The notes under the pieces: generated by a model
What the model saw: only the letters and a program-made list of their open reading frames with translations
The model's database searches: none
Told to the model about the DNA's origin: nothing
Part shown: positions 12,901 through 25,900 of the stretch, piece by piece
How the letters are laid out: each line of letters opens with the position of its first letter
Numbering within the stretch: the stretch's first letter is position 1
Source: Neospora caninum Liverpool
Lineage: Eukaryota > Apicomplexa > Conoidasida > Eucoccidiorida > Sarcocystidae
Length of the DNA stretch: 64,000 nt
Assembly: GCF_000208865.1 (NCBI RefSeq)
Contig: NC_018394.1
Coordinates: forward strand, 951,635-1,015,634
Direction of reading: 5' to 3'
Made by a program: the position numbers and the translations under genes

Positions 12901-15900
12901 GAAAGCGAAACGGCGACTCTGGCTGTTCTCGCTTTCTCCCCGCCGGCAAAGCCCCGACGCCTGCACACAGCCGCAGTCCGAACGCATGCACGCGCTCGTT
13001 TTTCCGAAGGAAGTCATGATGATTTCTTGTCACCGTGCCGAAAGAGACGTTCGTCATTCGAAAGAGTGAGACGCTCGAGACGCCCCGGCACATATACTCT
13101 GGGGTGCGCAGTCTGCTTTCCAGGCAGAAGGCGAGGTTTTCAGAGACAGTGGTGTGCCGTGAAGACACAAGGAAGAAGTGACAGAAAGAAAGGAGTCGCG
13201 AGAGTGCGTCTGCCCCCGATTTCCACGCACCGCCGAGAGTGACGATGTCGCCATGGCGAAGGAAAGCCGTCACCTGGCGCACGTCGTTCACGGCCACGCC
13301 GTTCATCGATCTGCATGGACACGCAACAGTCGAAACGCGGATCTGTCCCTGAGCATTTGTCTTTTAAATCCAAAACACAAAGCGTTAACGCCTAACAGCA
13401 TCCCCTGCTGTTCCCGCGAGAAGGCGCCAAACAGGCCCCGGATATCTTCAAACAGAGAAGGTGGACAGCCAGCGTGGCAGCGGAGAAAGAACAAGGAGAC
13501 GCGAGACAGAGACAACTGCTTCGCGCACAGAAACTGCCAGGGACTCGGGCCAAAGACAGGTTTGGGGGAAACATCTTGTGCTGGGTTTCGCTTTCTTCCC
13601 GGCAGAAACAGCGTCAGCAAGAACGCCACAATCTCTGGCAGCCGGTGAACGCTATAAGCATTCGTGTGCCGTGTACCTGTCGACTAGAACTCTAGGGGCA
13701 TTTTGATTCCTCTTTTAGACACACACGCATTCTTTCGGTGCGTTGACAGCCAGGGAACGTCTCTAAACAGTGGATATGTGCACTGCCCGTCTCCCGGAAT
13801 GCGAAGTGTAGCACTCGCCCCCGTCCCTCTCGCGCTTCGGACGCCTACCCGACGTCGCGAAGACAGAGCTTGTAGGCTTCGTGAGAGACACCCGTCGCTC
13901 TATCCGTCGCCAGAGGCGCCTTCTCGTTCGAGCCTTCGTTTTTGACTTCCTCAAGATGAAAGAGCTCCGGGACTGGCACGGCTTCAATCACGGCGTGGCG
14001 TCTGCTGACCATCTTGGCGAACTCCCTGGAGACGCACATCACAATGGGGTACAATTGAAAAGCAGAGAAGGAAGCGTCGCCACAGAGACGGACGTAGAGC
14101 TCCAGTCGCTTTTAAAAGGTTTGAGGACACACACGCGCTGCGACCCGAGAAACACCCCCTGCCGACGGCGCCAGAGAGACAGAGAAAGCAAACCCGCGAG
14201 AGCGCGAACAGTCGTGTGTGGAGGGTTCTTGCTCCAGGCCACAAAGCGCCGTCTCCGAGGCAAATCCTGGATTCAAAGCTTCAGACGCCTCTCACCCTCG
14301 GCAGTCGGCGACGAGGTCGCAGGTTCGGGCGTCTCTGCCGATGAGGCATTCCTTGTTTCGGCGAATGACGACGCGCCGCGAGATGAGGCGGTGCGCCTCG
14401 TCGATCTCGGAAATGTGCACGAGTTCTGCCACGCCGTCTTCCAGGTCTGCATCGCTTCCCTCCTTTCCCGAGTCCTCCGCCGTCACCTTCTCGCGGGGCA
14501 CCGGGAAATAGGCCACCTCGGCCCCGACGCCAGGTTCGTCCCGCCTCTTTCTCTCCTTTTCTGAGTCCTCTGGCGCCTCTTGCGGCCAGCTGTCGAAGTC
14601 TGCGTCGTCCTGCGCCGTCACCGTCGACACCGTCGCCTCGCGACTCTCCATGGAGCCCCTGGAGCCGAGCTCGGCTTCGCCCCTCTCCCTCAGCTGCTTC
14701 TCTTCCCCGCAGTCCTGGGCGCGACCTTCGTCTTCGGAGCCCGCAAGCGAGGCGCCTCCCCCAAAGGCCGGAGACGCGCGCGTGTCCCCCGCGGGGCGGC
14801 GCACGCCTCTCGACGCTGCAGTCCCGGTCGGGAGGCCGGGACTCTTCGCCCCGTGCAGAGAAGGGGCCATGGCCCCGCGGGAACCGGCGCCGAGCAGCCC
14901 GCCCAGGACGCCGGACAGAGCGTTGCCTCGGCCAGCGAGTGTTGGAAACGGCGAACGCCCGGGACGGTGCAAGAGAGGCTGAGCGTGCGAGGCCGGGGCA
15001 GACTGGAGATTTGGGCGCGCGGGAAGGCCACCGAGGAGCGTCGTCAAGTCAGAGACTGGAGGCGAGTTCGAGGCCACGGCGGCCAGCGATCCAATGCGGA
15101 CAGCTGGCCCGCCCGGCAGCCGGCCGAGGCTCTCGGAGCCCGCAGAGTCCCCGCAGATCGAAAAGGCTCGGGTCGCCCCGCCGCCGCAGCTGAGCAGTCC
15201 CCGACCGCTCAGCTGCCGAAGAACAGGGGCTTGGGGCTGACCCGGGGCCGATCGCCAGGCGGCCGCCGCAGCAGCCCGCAAGTCGCGCCGCCGGCCTGCC
15301 GCCTTGGGGCGTTTGTTTGTGCTCTCTTCTTCGTACTCGCTGTCATCGGAGGCGCTGCTGCTGCTGGGAGGCAGACTGTCGTCGCTTGGCTCGGAGTCCG
15401 ATCCACTCTCGCTGTGTCTCCGACCGGCCTTCTCTGCGCGACTTGGCGCAGCCCGTGTGCGAGTCGCCAGCCGGCGCTTCTTCGCCTCCTCGCGCAGCCG
15501 ACCTCGGCCCGCCGCCTCGGAGTCGGGCACTTGCGCCGGTTCGGGTTCTTCCTCGCGTCCTCGCCTGCGCCTGCCGCGACCGGTGCGGGCCGCAGTGGAA
15601 CCCGCTCCCCGGCCTTTCCGGCGCAGCGTCCCGGACGCCTTTTGCAGAGTTCCCGCAGAGTCTTCATCTTCGCCCGAGCGCGCACGCGCTTCAGCGGAGT
15701 CGCCCTTTCTCTCGGCCTCCGCGTCTCCCTTGTCGACCTTTCCCCGGGCCTTTCGCCGCGGCGCCGTCCCTGCCTCCCGCGGGCGCCGGCCAGACCCCTG
15801 CGACGCGAGGGAGACTGGCGAGCTAGAGTCGCAGTCTGCGGCGTTCACAGGCGGCGCAGAGTGCCCAGCCTCCTGCCGCGCGTCTCTCTGCAACCCTCGC

Positions 15901-17573
15901 AAACGGTGTGACCGCCTGCAGTGTCTGCTGGGTTCTTCGCTGTCGCGGGAATCGTCTGCCTCGCTCGAGTGACCCTTGGACTGCCTGTCTGCAGCTTCCA
16001 GCCGAGACCCGCCTTCGCTGCCTTCGCTGCCTCCGCGCTCACTGGCCGCCGAGGCGTCCGTGAGAGTCGGCTCTGTCGGCGCCGCTGGAGGCAGCTCGCA
16101 GTGGGCACTCGAGACGAGCGAGAGGGACGGGGGGATACAGGGGATCTCCGCCGGCGAAGACACCGCGGCCCCCGCGGAAAAGGGAAAGTCGCTCCCGGAG
16201 ATGGACCATCGCTGGGGCGCCGAGCCGAGGCCGTCGTCGCCGTGGCCACTGCTGTTGCGACTGCCTGCAGTGCTGCTGGTGCCGTCGCGCGTGGAGATGT
16301 GTGTGTTGCACGAGACAAAGCTCTCGGGTTCGCTCGGGCTTCGGTCTCCATCCGCCGCTTCAACATCGCTTCCATCTCTTCCTTCCCCAGAAAGCAAGTG
16401 CACGACCTCCCCCAGCTCTGCGTCGGCTGCCGCCCCAGGGCTCCAGACAGCCTCGTCTGCGCCACGCACTTCGCCTTCTGGGCCCGCGCTCAAGGCATCA
16501 GCCTCCCGAGCCGACGCAGCCGCCTCAAAGTCTGTGAGACCTCCGCCTTCTTCCAGCGGTTCCGCAGAGGCGACATTGTGGCTGATGTCTCCAGGCTCCT
16601 CGATCTGCGCTTCCGCAGATTCGACCTTTGAAGGGGATCGCCTGCCTGAGCCGAAGGATACCGGCCGGCAGTTCTTCCACAACGCAGCGAGGCTCCATCC
16701 TGTGGAGCCGCGCTGGCACGCCTCGGCGCGGGTTTCTTCCTCTTTTGCGGGAATGTCTCTCCCCTGCTTCACTCCGTCGGAGACAGACGCAGCGACTTCC
16801 TCGTCGGGCCTACCCCGGCTCGCGCCCTCCCCCTGCAGACTGAGGCGCGCGGCCTTGAGCAGCTTGCCATCTCTGGCCTCGGCCGATTCCCCCTGGTCCC
16901 GCTTCCTAGACAACGCCTTCTTTCCTTGCCCCCTAACTGCATCAGCGCGCGCGTTCCTGCCGTCTTGTCTGCGAGGCAAGTGACGCCGAGACGCACCAGA
17001 CGGGCTCTCTTCCCCTGCTGAGGACGCTCGTGGAGACTCGGCTGAATCGTCGCGGGAGAGTCCCGACTCTGAGCGACTGCGGCTCCGCTCGCGCGGTTTA
17101 AGTGAGACTCTGAGACGGCCTTCCTCGGATAACTCAGATCCTGGATGCTCAGCACCCGCTGCGTCTTCGGAGTCGAGTTTCCTCCTCGTCTGCTGCCCCG
17201 TTGACAAAAGAGACATCTCTGTCTCTGCAATGGCACCGCTGATTCCTGCGCCCTTCTTGTCGACGTCGTGCGAAGGCCAGCAGCTGCCTAGAGCTGAAAC
17301 TGGGTGAGACGCGCTCGCGGGAAGAATCGGGCTGTCTGGATGCGAACAAAGGGCGAGCAGGCCTGCAGGGGTCGGGGGGATAGGCGCGGCCGCCGGAGAT
17401 GACGCGTTCTGGTGCACACAATCAGGACGAAGAGATGATACGGGCGTGCAAGGCTTGGCGGTCCGGTTGCTTAAAGGCAACTTGCTTGAGTAAGACAACT
17501 GGTCAGTGAACGGAGACTGGAAGTCTGGCGACGACGGACAGGCACCATCAACAGGCCTGGTGGGGCACGGCAT
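9954..17573 (-). CDS. FHA-domain protein with a very long disordered N-terminus
   Basis: Eight exons join in frame: 17573-14296, 14025-13849, 13310-13231, 13098-12590, 12418-12263, 12083-11818, 11649-11301, 10856-9954; total 5,718 bases, 1,905 residues. The first ~1,050 residues are Ser/Ala/Gly/Arg/Glu-rich with basic patches, suggesting a disordered nuclear protein. The FHA domain spans about 1065-1180 and is cut by two introns. Its phosphothreonine-binding residues are all present: Gly1079-Arg1080, Ser1100-Arg-Arg-His1103, Asn1155-Gly1156, with the closing turn HGDIVTLG at 1171-1178. FHA domains dock to phosphothreonine, often in DNA-damage or mRNA-processing complexes. The C-terminal ~700 residues contain no domain I recognise and include an acidic/basic stretch (EERERREREEREE). 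Divergent from PARG across 4 kb. The function beyond phospho-binding is unknown. The least certain junction is 13231/13098. Confidence 0.87.
11695..11718. repeat. Short (TA)n microsatellite in an FHA-gene intron
   Basis: Pure TA tract just upstream (in transcript sense) of the exon starting at 11649 of the FHA gene. Confidence 0.85.
12145..12168. repeat. Short (TA)n microsatellite in an FHA-gene intron
   Basis: Pure TA tract in the intron between exons 12418-12263 and 12083-11818 of the FHA gene. Confidence 0.85.
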
Positions 17574-20500
17574 GATGAACAGCAGAGGGCTGGTTCGTCG
17601 ACAGCCGCCTCACACGTGCCTCGAGACAAGAGCCCCTGAGGATGCCAAGGCGCAGGCCTCAAGCGGCCAGGAGAAGACGCCTGATCGCCGTGATGGATGA
17701 AGAGGATTCGATCAGGATTGCAAGAGGCAATCCACAACTCGGGGACGGCCGCGGTCTGGGAACCCACTCTGGGAAAAAAATCGCCTCCAGCCCTTCAAAC
17801 AAGGAACTGCGACTCTAAAACATCCGTACTGAACAAGAGGGAAACAGTCCCGGCTACGCAGTGTGTTTATAGCCTGACACACGGGGCATCTGAGTCAGCG
17901 CCCGCTGCCTACCCGCCAGCCAGCCCCCCTTTATACAGAACCCGGTCACTCGAGTCCAGGACACCGCGCAGACAGGCAGAAAAAGGCGTCAGCCGCACTC
18001 ACGCTTGTCGATTTGCCCCGGAATCTGGCCTCCAGAGGCCGGGTGTTCCGCGCTGAGAGAAAAAAGGAAGCATCCCTGCACGCTCACGAAAAAGTAGAGT
18101 GCCAAGCCGTGGACGGATAGTGTACAGAGACCACGTCGATCCGCGCCGCGCAGAGAGAGGCTTGTCCAGAACACCGGGAAGATGCACACGAGCAGCAGGG
18201 TCGGCTTTAATCGTGGCGCCTGGAGCGGAAGTGGTGCACGATCCAAACGAAAATACCAAGGCAAGCTTTGGGAAACCATCCAGTCTTGGTGTCGCCATCT
18301 TCATGGCAGATGTGCCTCCCTCCGTTTGCGAAAAAGCGCGCACGGTTGTCGCCCCGCGTCTGATGCAGCAAGAAGCAAAAGGGGGTGGATGCTCCCCCCT
18401 TTCCAGGGTGGCAGACACACAAACCGATCACCTCCAGTGGCTACACCTCTTTTCGCAAGCTCCTCTCCCCCGGACGCTTCTCTTGTTGGCAGTCGACCGC
18501 AGCAAACGGCACCGGAGAAATCTGTTTCGCGCCTGTGAACGTACCACAAAACCTCCGTCCTTGTCTTGAAAGTCTGCCAAGGACACCTTTCGGAGCAACT
18601 GAAGCGGCGGCCGGCACGCGATCGGCCCGTAATCCGCACGCAGCAAGATCCACACGTGTTGGCAGCAGCAAAAGGACGGCGGCACAGCGGTTTCCAAATG
18701 TGTTTTGCGGAAGCAGGCACCGGTGGCTGCCACCGAAGGAACATGTGTGTCCTCGATGAAAAGTAGAGTCACGTGTGTCCCGTTCAGGATCGGCCCACAG
18801 AAAAACCAGAACAGTAACGAGTTGAAATCACTGGATGACGAAAGTACAGTATCTGCAAGGGGGTGGGCTTTTTCCTGACGGGAGAACGGAACACAAGGAG
18901 ATCCCCGTATCACAAAAATCTAGCAACTCACCGAGAGGTCTCAAGTTACGGACTCGTGACTGGTACTTCCTCGCAGATGCTGACTGGTCGGCAAGTGACT
19001 TCTACCACTGACTGCAAAACACAGGATTCCGGGGAAGGATTCTGCGGCCAGTTTTCCCTCTAGTCTATTCATTTCTCGGCAGTGCAGTCTTCAGAGAATT
19101 CGGAGACCGGGTGTGCCGCAGCGGAAAGTTACCGAAGGCACGACAACACAGTGTACATGGGCACAAGTATTCCTCCCTATATCTGGGTTTCATTCCCACA
19201 CGAGGCTCTTTTCTCAGGAGTGTTCACTGCTGAAACAACCCTACGATCCTACAGAGTGTAGTTAGTCGCCAGGCACAGACAACTTTACAAGTTGTTACAG
19301 CCATGTTCACCATCAGGTACAAACAGTAGCCGTAGCACAGAAGCAAGAGCTCGTCCCAGCCCCCAAAGCAGATCGTGGCATCATCTTGTTTTTGTAGGTG
19401 TCGTCGCTCAGACCGAAGCACGTTCCCTGTCCTTTTCCGACAAGTTGCTGGCCCCCCACCCTGGTGGGCGACAAGGCATGTTTTGCACTGAAACCACCTT
19501 CAGGCGCTTGCACATTTGCGATCTTTCGTCCGCTGGTGTTCTACCATCTCGCTGGGCGCGCTAAGAAAATTTCTGTATCTACCACTGGCAGTCCGCACTT
19601 TTCTGGCTCGAATTTCTGTACAGGCTCTAAATTTCTATTCAGGAGGGGTCTTGCCTGTTGGCTCCAGATGGACGGTGGATATTCCATGTGTATCATATCT
19701 CTGTGTCTGCGTTCGTTGGTTGCATTGGCCTCAGAGTCCCTGCTACTGTGGAATTCCATGAGGCACCACAAGAGCCAGTAACGGTCTGGCTTCTTTGACA
19801 GTTGTGCATGCCCGATGCGGTGAAACATAGAGTAGTCCACATTTACTTGTGTGGAACCCGTTCCAGAAACTTTCAGGGCTGGCGGGATACGAACCAGGGG
19901 GAAGTGCAACGGGGGCACGGCACTCTGCTTCATCATGAGGACAAATCTGGCAGTTTGCCGCGGAATAGCATGACTGCGTTTTTGCAGCCTGTTATTTAGA
20001 GTTGGGCATCTGGCGTGTACGCAGTCTAGTACCATCTCCATAGGAGGAGAACGTTCCAGCAAAGTGTCCAAGTCGGCCACATGACATTTCAGGCCATTCC
20101 ACTATCAGTGTCGGCCAGTTATGAGCGAACTCACGCGTGCTTTGCAAAAACCAGACCCGCCGTGACGGAAGGGCGGCACACGCTTAGCAGTGGAAATCCT
20201 TTTTTCGCTGTCTCGAAAATAGCGGAAGTACTTTGCGGTCCAAAACGCTCACCTTTTATATTATAGCGTCAGGTAGGTGGGTGGCAGCGATAGTTCTCTT
20301 GCATCTTGTATGTGCGTCGGTGTGTCCTGATGGCCTGAGGGTAACAGTCCGGGCCATCAACAAGGTACCCCACTCGCGCCTGTGTGTTTTTTTTCATACG
20401 GGAGGTTGTTTGGCTGCACGGTGTGCGGGATATAGCAGTGCAACTGTATCCTTTCGAGAGTTCCTGTCATTTCTTTCCATTGCTTATGTGGTTCCCTGTC

Positions 20501-21619
20501 TGTCACCACGGCAGCAGAGCCTCACTGTATGCCCTCACCGAGGGCAGTGTTCCTGAGTTAACTGATCCCCAGTTCAACATTTCTAGGCGCCCCTGTCCTG
20601 TCAGTTCTAATTAAGTGATGACTAAGAACTCCCCTTTCGACTCTCTTCCGGGTTTGCAACTTCCAAGCACTGACCGTCTCTCTCAGCTGATGCTTCAGAC
20701 AAAGCACGTGCCAGCCGCGCCACGTGCCGCTCGCGTGCACACTACATGCACACGCCGGTGAGCCGTGCCGACCGCCTGGAAAAATCCTTCGCTTCCCTTT
20801 TCTTAAAAACGGCGGAAGGAGGTCCGATAACCTCAATGGATTTCCGTTTCTGTACAGGGAGGAATTGGTGTTTTCTCTTCTCGCACTGCCCGCGAACCAG
20901 CCGTCTGTCTGGCCGGCCCCTACAACGCGATGCATGCTCTAAGATTTTTTTTCGCCAGCGTACGAAACCGCTATTGACGTGAAGAAAAAGAGCACACTCG
21001 AAGTACCCGTCAAGGATCTCGATCCTGAGCCTTTTCCCAGAAAGCTGTTGGCCGGAGAATACAGTTCTTCTGACTTTGGTTGTTGGGGCCACGTTTCGGT
21101 GTGTTGGGTGCACAGAATCGATTGTGGTACGGAAGCCGTCACACCGTCCCGGCAGTTCCTTTTTTTCTTGCCCTTCTCAACTTTGTCCCCCGGTCTCGAA
21201 ACCAGAGAGAAGAAAAGTGCCTTCTGGAAGAGGTATGAGTCGCGCCTGCCCTTTGAACCTTGTCCGGCCCGCCCCTCCCATCGTTGGCCGCCGCGCGGTG
21301 GACACACGGGCTCCTCGGGTGTCTGTACACCGGCGCCAGTCGTCCTTAGAGGTTGCCTTAGCACGAAACCCATCTGAGTCGCTCTCCTTCCCCCGTACTT
21401 CTCAGGCACCAGCCGCTACCTCTTGAGTAGCCTCCCTATCCACGCATCCAACCTTGCATCCTTGCACAGGCACGCAGAAACGTAGTCGTTGGCCAGCCGT
21501 GGTCGGTGTGTGCCCACGACGTTCGTGGCCCATCGAAAACGAGCCTTCCCGCCTACCCGCGTTCTAGATCCCTGCGGAGGATTTGACATCCTTTTGCCCT
21601 TTCCTTTCAGGTAGAAAAG
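17574..21619. other. Divergent intergenic region between FHA and PARG
   Basis: About 4 kb separating two outward-pointing genes, so both promoters should lie here. The 18.8-20.6 kb part is less G/C-rich than the coding blocks around it. A 179-codon minus-strand frame with ATG (20080-19541) has no recognisable domain; one small part (near 19890-19930) shares a short word with repeats at 46.5 kb. A frame at 20979-21140 on the plus strand reads like protein (EVPVKDLDPEPFPRKLL) and might be an upstream PARG exon, but it has no ATG. I see no RNA gene. Confidence 0.5.
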
Positions 21620-24600
21620 ATGAAAAAGCAGTTTCTTCTGTTTCACCACCTGCCTCCCCCTTGTGGGTACTGGCAAGCTGCGGCGGGTGTGCTACGCCGC
21701 TCTCTGGCGGCGTACTACCCAAGCGCGTTCGAAGCCAGTCGCACAAGCGAACACAGGAGAGACGAGGGAGAAGGGACGAGCGACAAGAGAGACAGAGAAA
21801 CGGCAACGCGTTTATCGGGCGCGAGCGACAGGCTACCCGCGTCCTCTGTGCAGCGAGACCGGGGCCTGAGTCCTCAAGAGCTCGCCCAGCTCCTCGTAGA
21901 TCTTCAGGTGGAAATGCGCCTCCGGCAGACGATGGCCCCAAAAAACGCTACTTCGAAAGACGAAAACAAACCGAGCGAAGGCGAGACTGCGCGGCCGCCC
22001 CCTTCGTTGCCCTTTTTCAAACCACAGTTTTACAGCAAGGTCGAGGGCCTCTTTAGGCGCCTCCCTCCTGCAGTTCTTGAACCCTTCCTCTCTCTCGCTC
22101 TTCCGCGAATGATGCTTTTGTCGCTAGAAGCCCCGCGCATCTTCCCCTCTTCTTCACTGCCCCCTTCGGCTTCTTTCAGTTGCTCGATTCAACGTGATCT
22201 CCCGTTGCTCAGTCTGGCGACCAGTGAGGAGGCTTGCCGCGCTTCTTCACTCTTCTCTCTGGAAGACGGCGAAGAAGAAAGCGAGAAAAGAGAGTGCAGA
22301 GGGAGCCGACAACCAGCAGCGGTAGAATTGACGGCCGGCGAGGGCTTGGCACTGCTCTCTCTCGCTTTTTTCTCGCTTCTTCCTCCCCCCAACCTGCAGC
22401 CGATGCGTCAGCTGCCTGACCCAAACTTCATGTCTCTCTTCGAACACGCTGGTCAGTGCTCCGATGCAGGCATTTGATGTAGTTGTCTTTATCTATGATA
22501 TTCCACGGAAGCGTTCGAGGCCAAAGGTGCTTTGTAGGGTAGGTGCTGTATGTCGACAATCCGAGGCTCACCCAATAACGCAGTTGCGAAGGATTTATGG
22601 GCTTCCCTCGCTTTCCGTGTGGACGCTCGGATTCGTCAACTCTCTCGCCTTTCGCCGCACTCCAGAAAGCGACAGGAACCGTGAGACAGGGAGACCAAAA
22701 CGGATCTGCACAATCACCTTAGAGCCTCATCGTCCTTTTTCTCCCTCGTTGTGCCGTTTCGATGTCCTCTTGCTCTTCTCTGTCCCCTCTCCTCGTCCAC
22801 GTGACGCGTTCCCTTTCTTCTTGCCTCTGCCTGTGTACGGCTGTCCCTCTCTTCTGTTCTGCAATTCCGTGGCTGGGTTTCCCTTTCTGCTCCTTTCTCT
22901 GCTCTGTGTTCTCTCAGGTAACGATCAGCTGAACAAGCTTCACTGCTACGTGAGGTGAGAAGGATGGCGACACGCGGGAGGAACGAAAAGCTGGCAAGTT
23001 TCAGCAAACGGGGCACTTTCCTAAAGGCAGCGAAAGGATCCATCACAGTTCCGCAGACGGTCGCTCTCCTGTTTGTGTTTCACTCTGGTTTCCTGCTTAC
23101 TTTGTTTCCAAGGGACGCGAACAAAATCTCAACATGTAGACGCCGGTGTGTCAGGGTGCGTTTCCCCACGCCCTAGTAGCTCCTCAGTCTCCGGCGCGGT
23201 AGCGGATTTTCTCTCCGCCGTACCAGCGGTCGTCTCCGTGCTTTTCTTGCCGCGTCCGTTTCGCACTTCTCTCCGCTTTTCTGTGCTTGTTCCCTCTCTT
23301 TCTCGCGGCATTCCGGCATCATCCTCTCCTGTCTTCTTCGCTCTTCTGTCTGTTCTGTCACGCCGCGTCTTTCGCCGGCTCGCCTCGCCCTCCTCCCCTC
23401 CCCCTTACTAAATACGTTACTTGCCCCATCTCGCTCTATCCTCGTGCAGGTATTTCATTGCCATGACAACTGCCGTAGCCAAGTACCACGACGTCTGCCG
23501 CGCGAACGGTCTTCCCCTCTATCTTCTCGCGCCGCCTCATCTTCTGTCCCGCGCCTCAGCACCGTTCCCTGACTTCGCTGACCGCCTCTCCCGGCTCCTC
23601 ACTGAGGAAGTCTCGAAGTTCTCCGCAGCAGTGAAGGAGAGAAATCGCGGCGAAGAGAGGAAGGAAGACGGGCGCTGCGAGAGCGAGCTCGACACCGCGC
23701 AAGGCCCTTCTTCTTCGCTTCTCTTTCTGCCGGCTCCGAGTTCTGTCTGTTCTTCTGTCTGCGGTCAACAGCGGCAAGGCCCGTTCTTTCTCCGGATGCC
23801 ATGCTGCGCGGTTCTGAGGTCGCTTCGTCTCTCTCGGACGTGCGCCTCTCTGGCGCCTCTCTCGCCGTCGTCTCCCCAACGCCCGGCTTCCTCTGAGTCC
23901 GGCTTATACTCGGAGGCAACCGCGCTCGGAGACACCCGAGGGCACTCTCCCGCGGACGCTCCGGCGAAGCGCAGACGCGTGGCAGCAGCGGAGACAGGCG
24001 CGGAGGATACACCCGCCCAGACGACTGAGGAACTCGACTTTCTGTCGCTTCCCCTCACGCCGCCGCAGTGCGTGGCGGTGACCATCGATAGCTTAGCAGA
24101 GAGGGAGACGCCCCTTCTCCCGCTCCAAGAACTCCGCGAGAAGGCCGAAGCAGAGAAAGGAATCGACAGCGCAGTCGATCTCGAACTGATGGCTGACTTT
24201 GCGAATCAGTGGATCGGCGGAGGCGCTCTCTACAGAGGTAAGGAAGCATATGCGGCCCGAGCGTTTTTTCACCGGACAGGGAATGTCTTTCAAAAGGAAA
24301 AGAAGTGTCTCTATGGAGGACCCGAAGCAAGCAGCGGACGGTCGAACTGCCTTTTCTGGGGAGGGTGTCTCGCCACGGATTGCTGAGGCGAGAGGGAGAG
24401 GCCGAAAGAAGAGGGAGGCGCCTGTAGAGACGGAAGAGGGAAAAGAGAGGTGGGGGAGGCGGAGGAAGAGGAACGAGAGGAAATCAAGAAAATGCGCCTT
24501 TCTGTTGGCCATGTGCCCTGTCTTCGTGCAAGAGAGACCAGCACGAAAACGGGCTCGGTGTCGGCCGGGGAGGAAACCCCGATCTGCTGGATGTCCTGGC

Positions 24601-25865
24601 GCGGTTGCTCGCCGAAGGTCTTCCCTTCTGTTGTCGACTCCCCCTTCTCTGTCGACTCGTGTGTTTGTGTCGCCTCCCCGCCGTCTCCGTTTCCCTTCCC
24701 TGCCGCCTCTGGCCTCGTCTCTGTCTCCGTAGGTTTCTTTCTCCCTTTTCTTGCCCGTGGTTTTCAGGGTGTGTGCAGGAGGAAATCTTTTTCGCGACGC
24801 ACCCCGAGCTTCTGCTGCTCCGTCTGTTCCAACAGCGACTGGCCGTCAACGAAAGCTGCGCGATGAGCGGGGCCATGAAGTTCTCCCGGCACTCCGGCTA
24901 CGCGGAGAGTTTCACCTGCTTGCTCAATTCGCATGCGCCCTCGAGTGCCGCACGCGGACCGGCGGTCCTCCAAACGCAAAACTCAGAATCTGCTTTGGAT
25001 GCCCGAATCCCCCAGCCCGATTGGCCATGGCGAGTCTCTGTCGCCGCGTCTCACTCTGGCGGGGGACAGTGCGCGGAGGAGCGAAGCGGGAGAGAGAGGG
25101 AGTCGGCGCTGGACGCAGACGCGGAGATTCAGGGCGTCGAGGACGTCGACGCCCGTCCCTTGCTGGTCTTTCTTAAGCCGTGGGAGGCCGCCGAGACTCC
25201 AGACCGCGCGGCTGAGAACACAGCAAACGAACGAGAAAATGCTGGAGACAAGGGAGAGCGTCGCGAATCCGAAGGCGGAGAGAAGGCCTCCGACAGAGGC
25301 GACATCGACGGGCGCAGGCGGAGAGTGCGAAGTCGCCTTTCGGGGGGTGTCGTAGGCTTGGAAGTTTGCGCTACGCTGACAGCTCTTGACGCTCAGAGGT
25401 ACGCGGGCGTGGCCGGTGCTTGTGGCGGCGAGGCGCTGATGCCAGGTCGACAATTCGAGGCCCCCCAAATGCTGCGCGAAGTGAACAAAGTCGTTGCCGC
25501 GCTCTCCTTGTCCTCTGCGGAAGACGACAAGTATGCAGCGTATCTCCAGTGGAAGGCTTCACGCCTCGAGGCGGACCAAGCCCTCGACGGCGCGGCCGTG
25601 TCCCCGTCGGAAGGCCCAAAGAGGCCGTTCGCCACAGGTAGGCCGTCGCGTCTCCTGTTTTTGAGCAGGGGCCGGCTAGGGCTCGAACGTTCCATCCGGC
25701 ACGGACTCAGTCGAAACACAGAGCGCGCTCCAAAACGCCGCTCACCTCGCGGCCACTGGAAACGAACAAGAGAGCGCCGGTCTGAACTGCGCCGTCAGCC
25801 AGGAGCCCCGGGAGACAACAACATCCTCCCTCCACACGCGGCTTGTTGCCAATGACATGTATATT

Positions 25866-25900
<35 letters not shown>

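Noticed and set aside
14580..15911. 443-codon plus-strand frame and several others over 14.6-17 kb
   Set aside because: Antisense shadows of the first FHA exon, whose minus-strand frame is far longer and continues into a recognisable domain.
19880..19910. Minus-strand GGTTCGTATCC resembling a tRNA T-arm
   Set aside because: The T-stem does not pair and no other arm is found.
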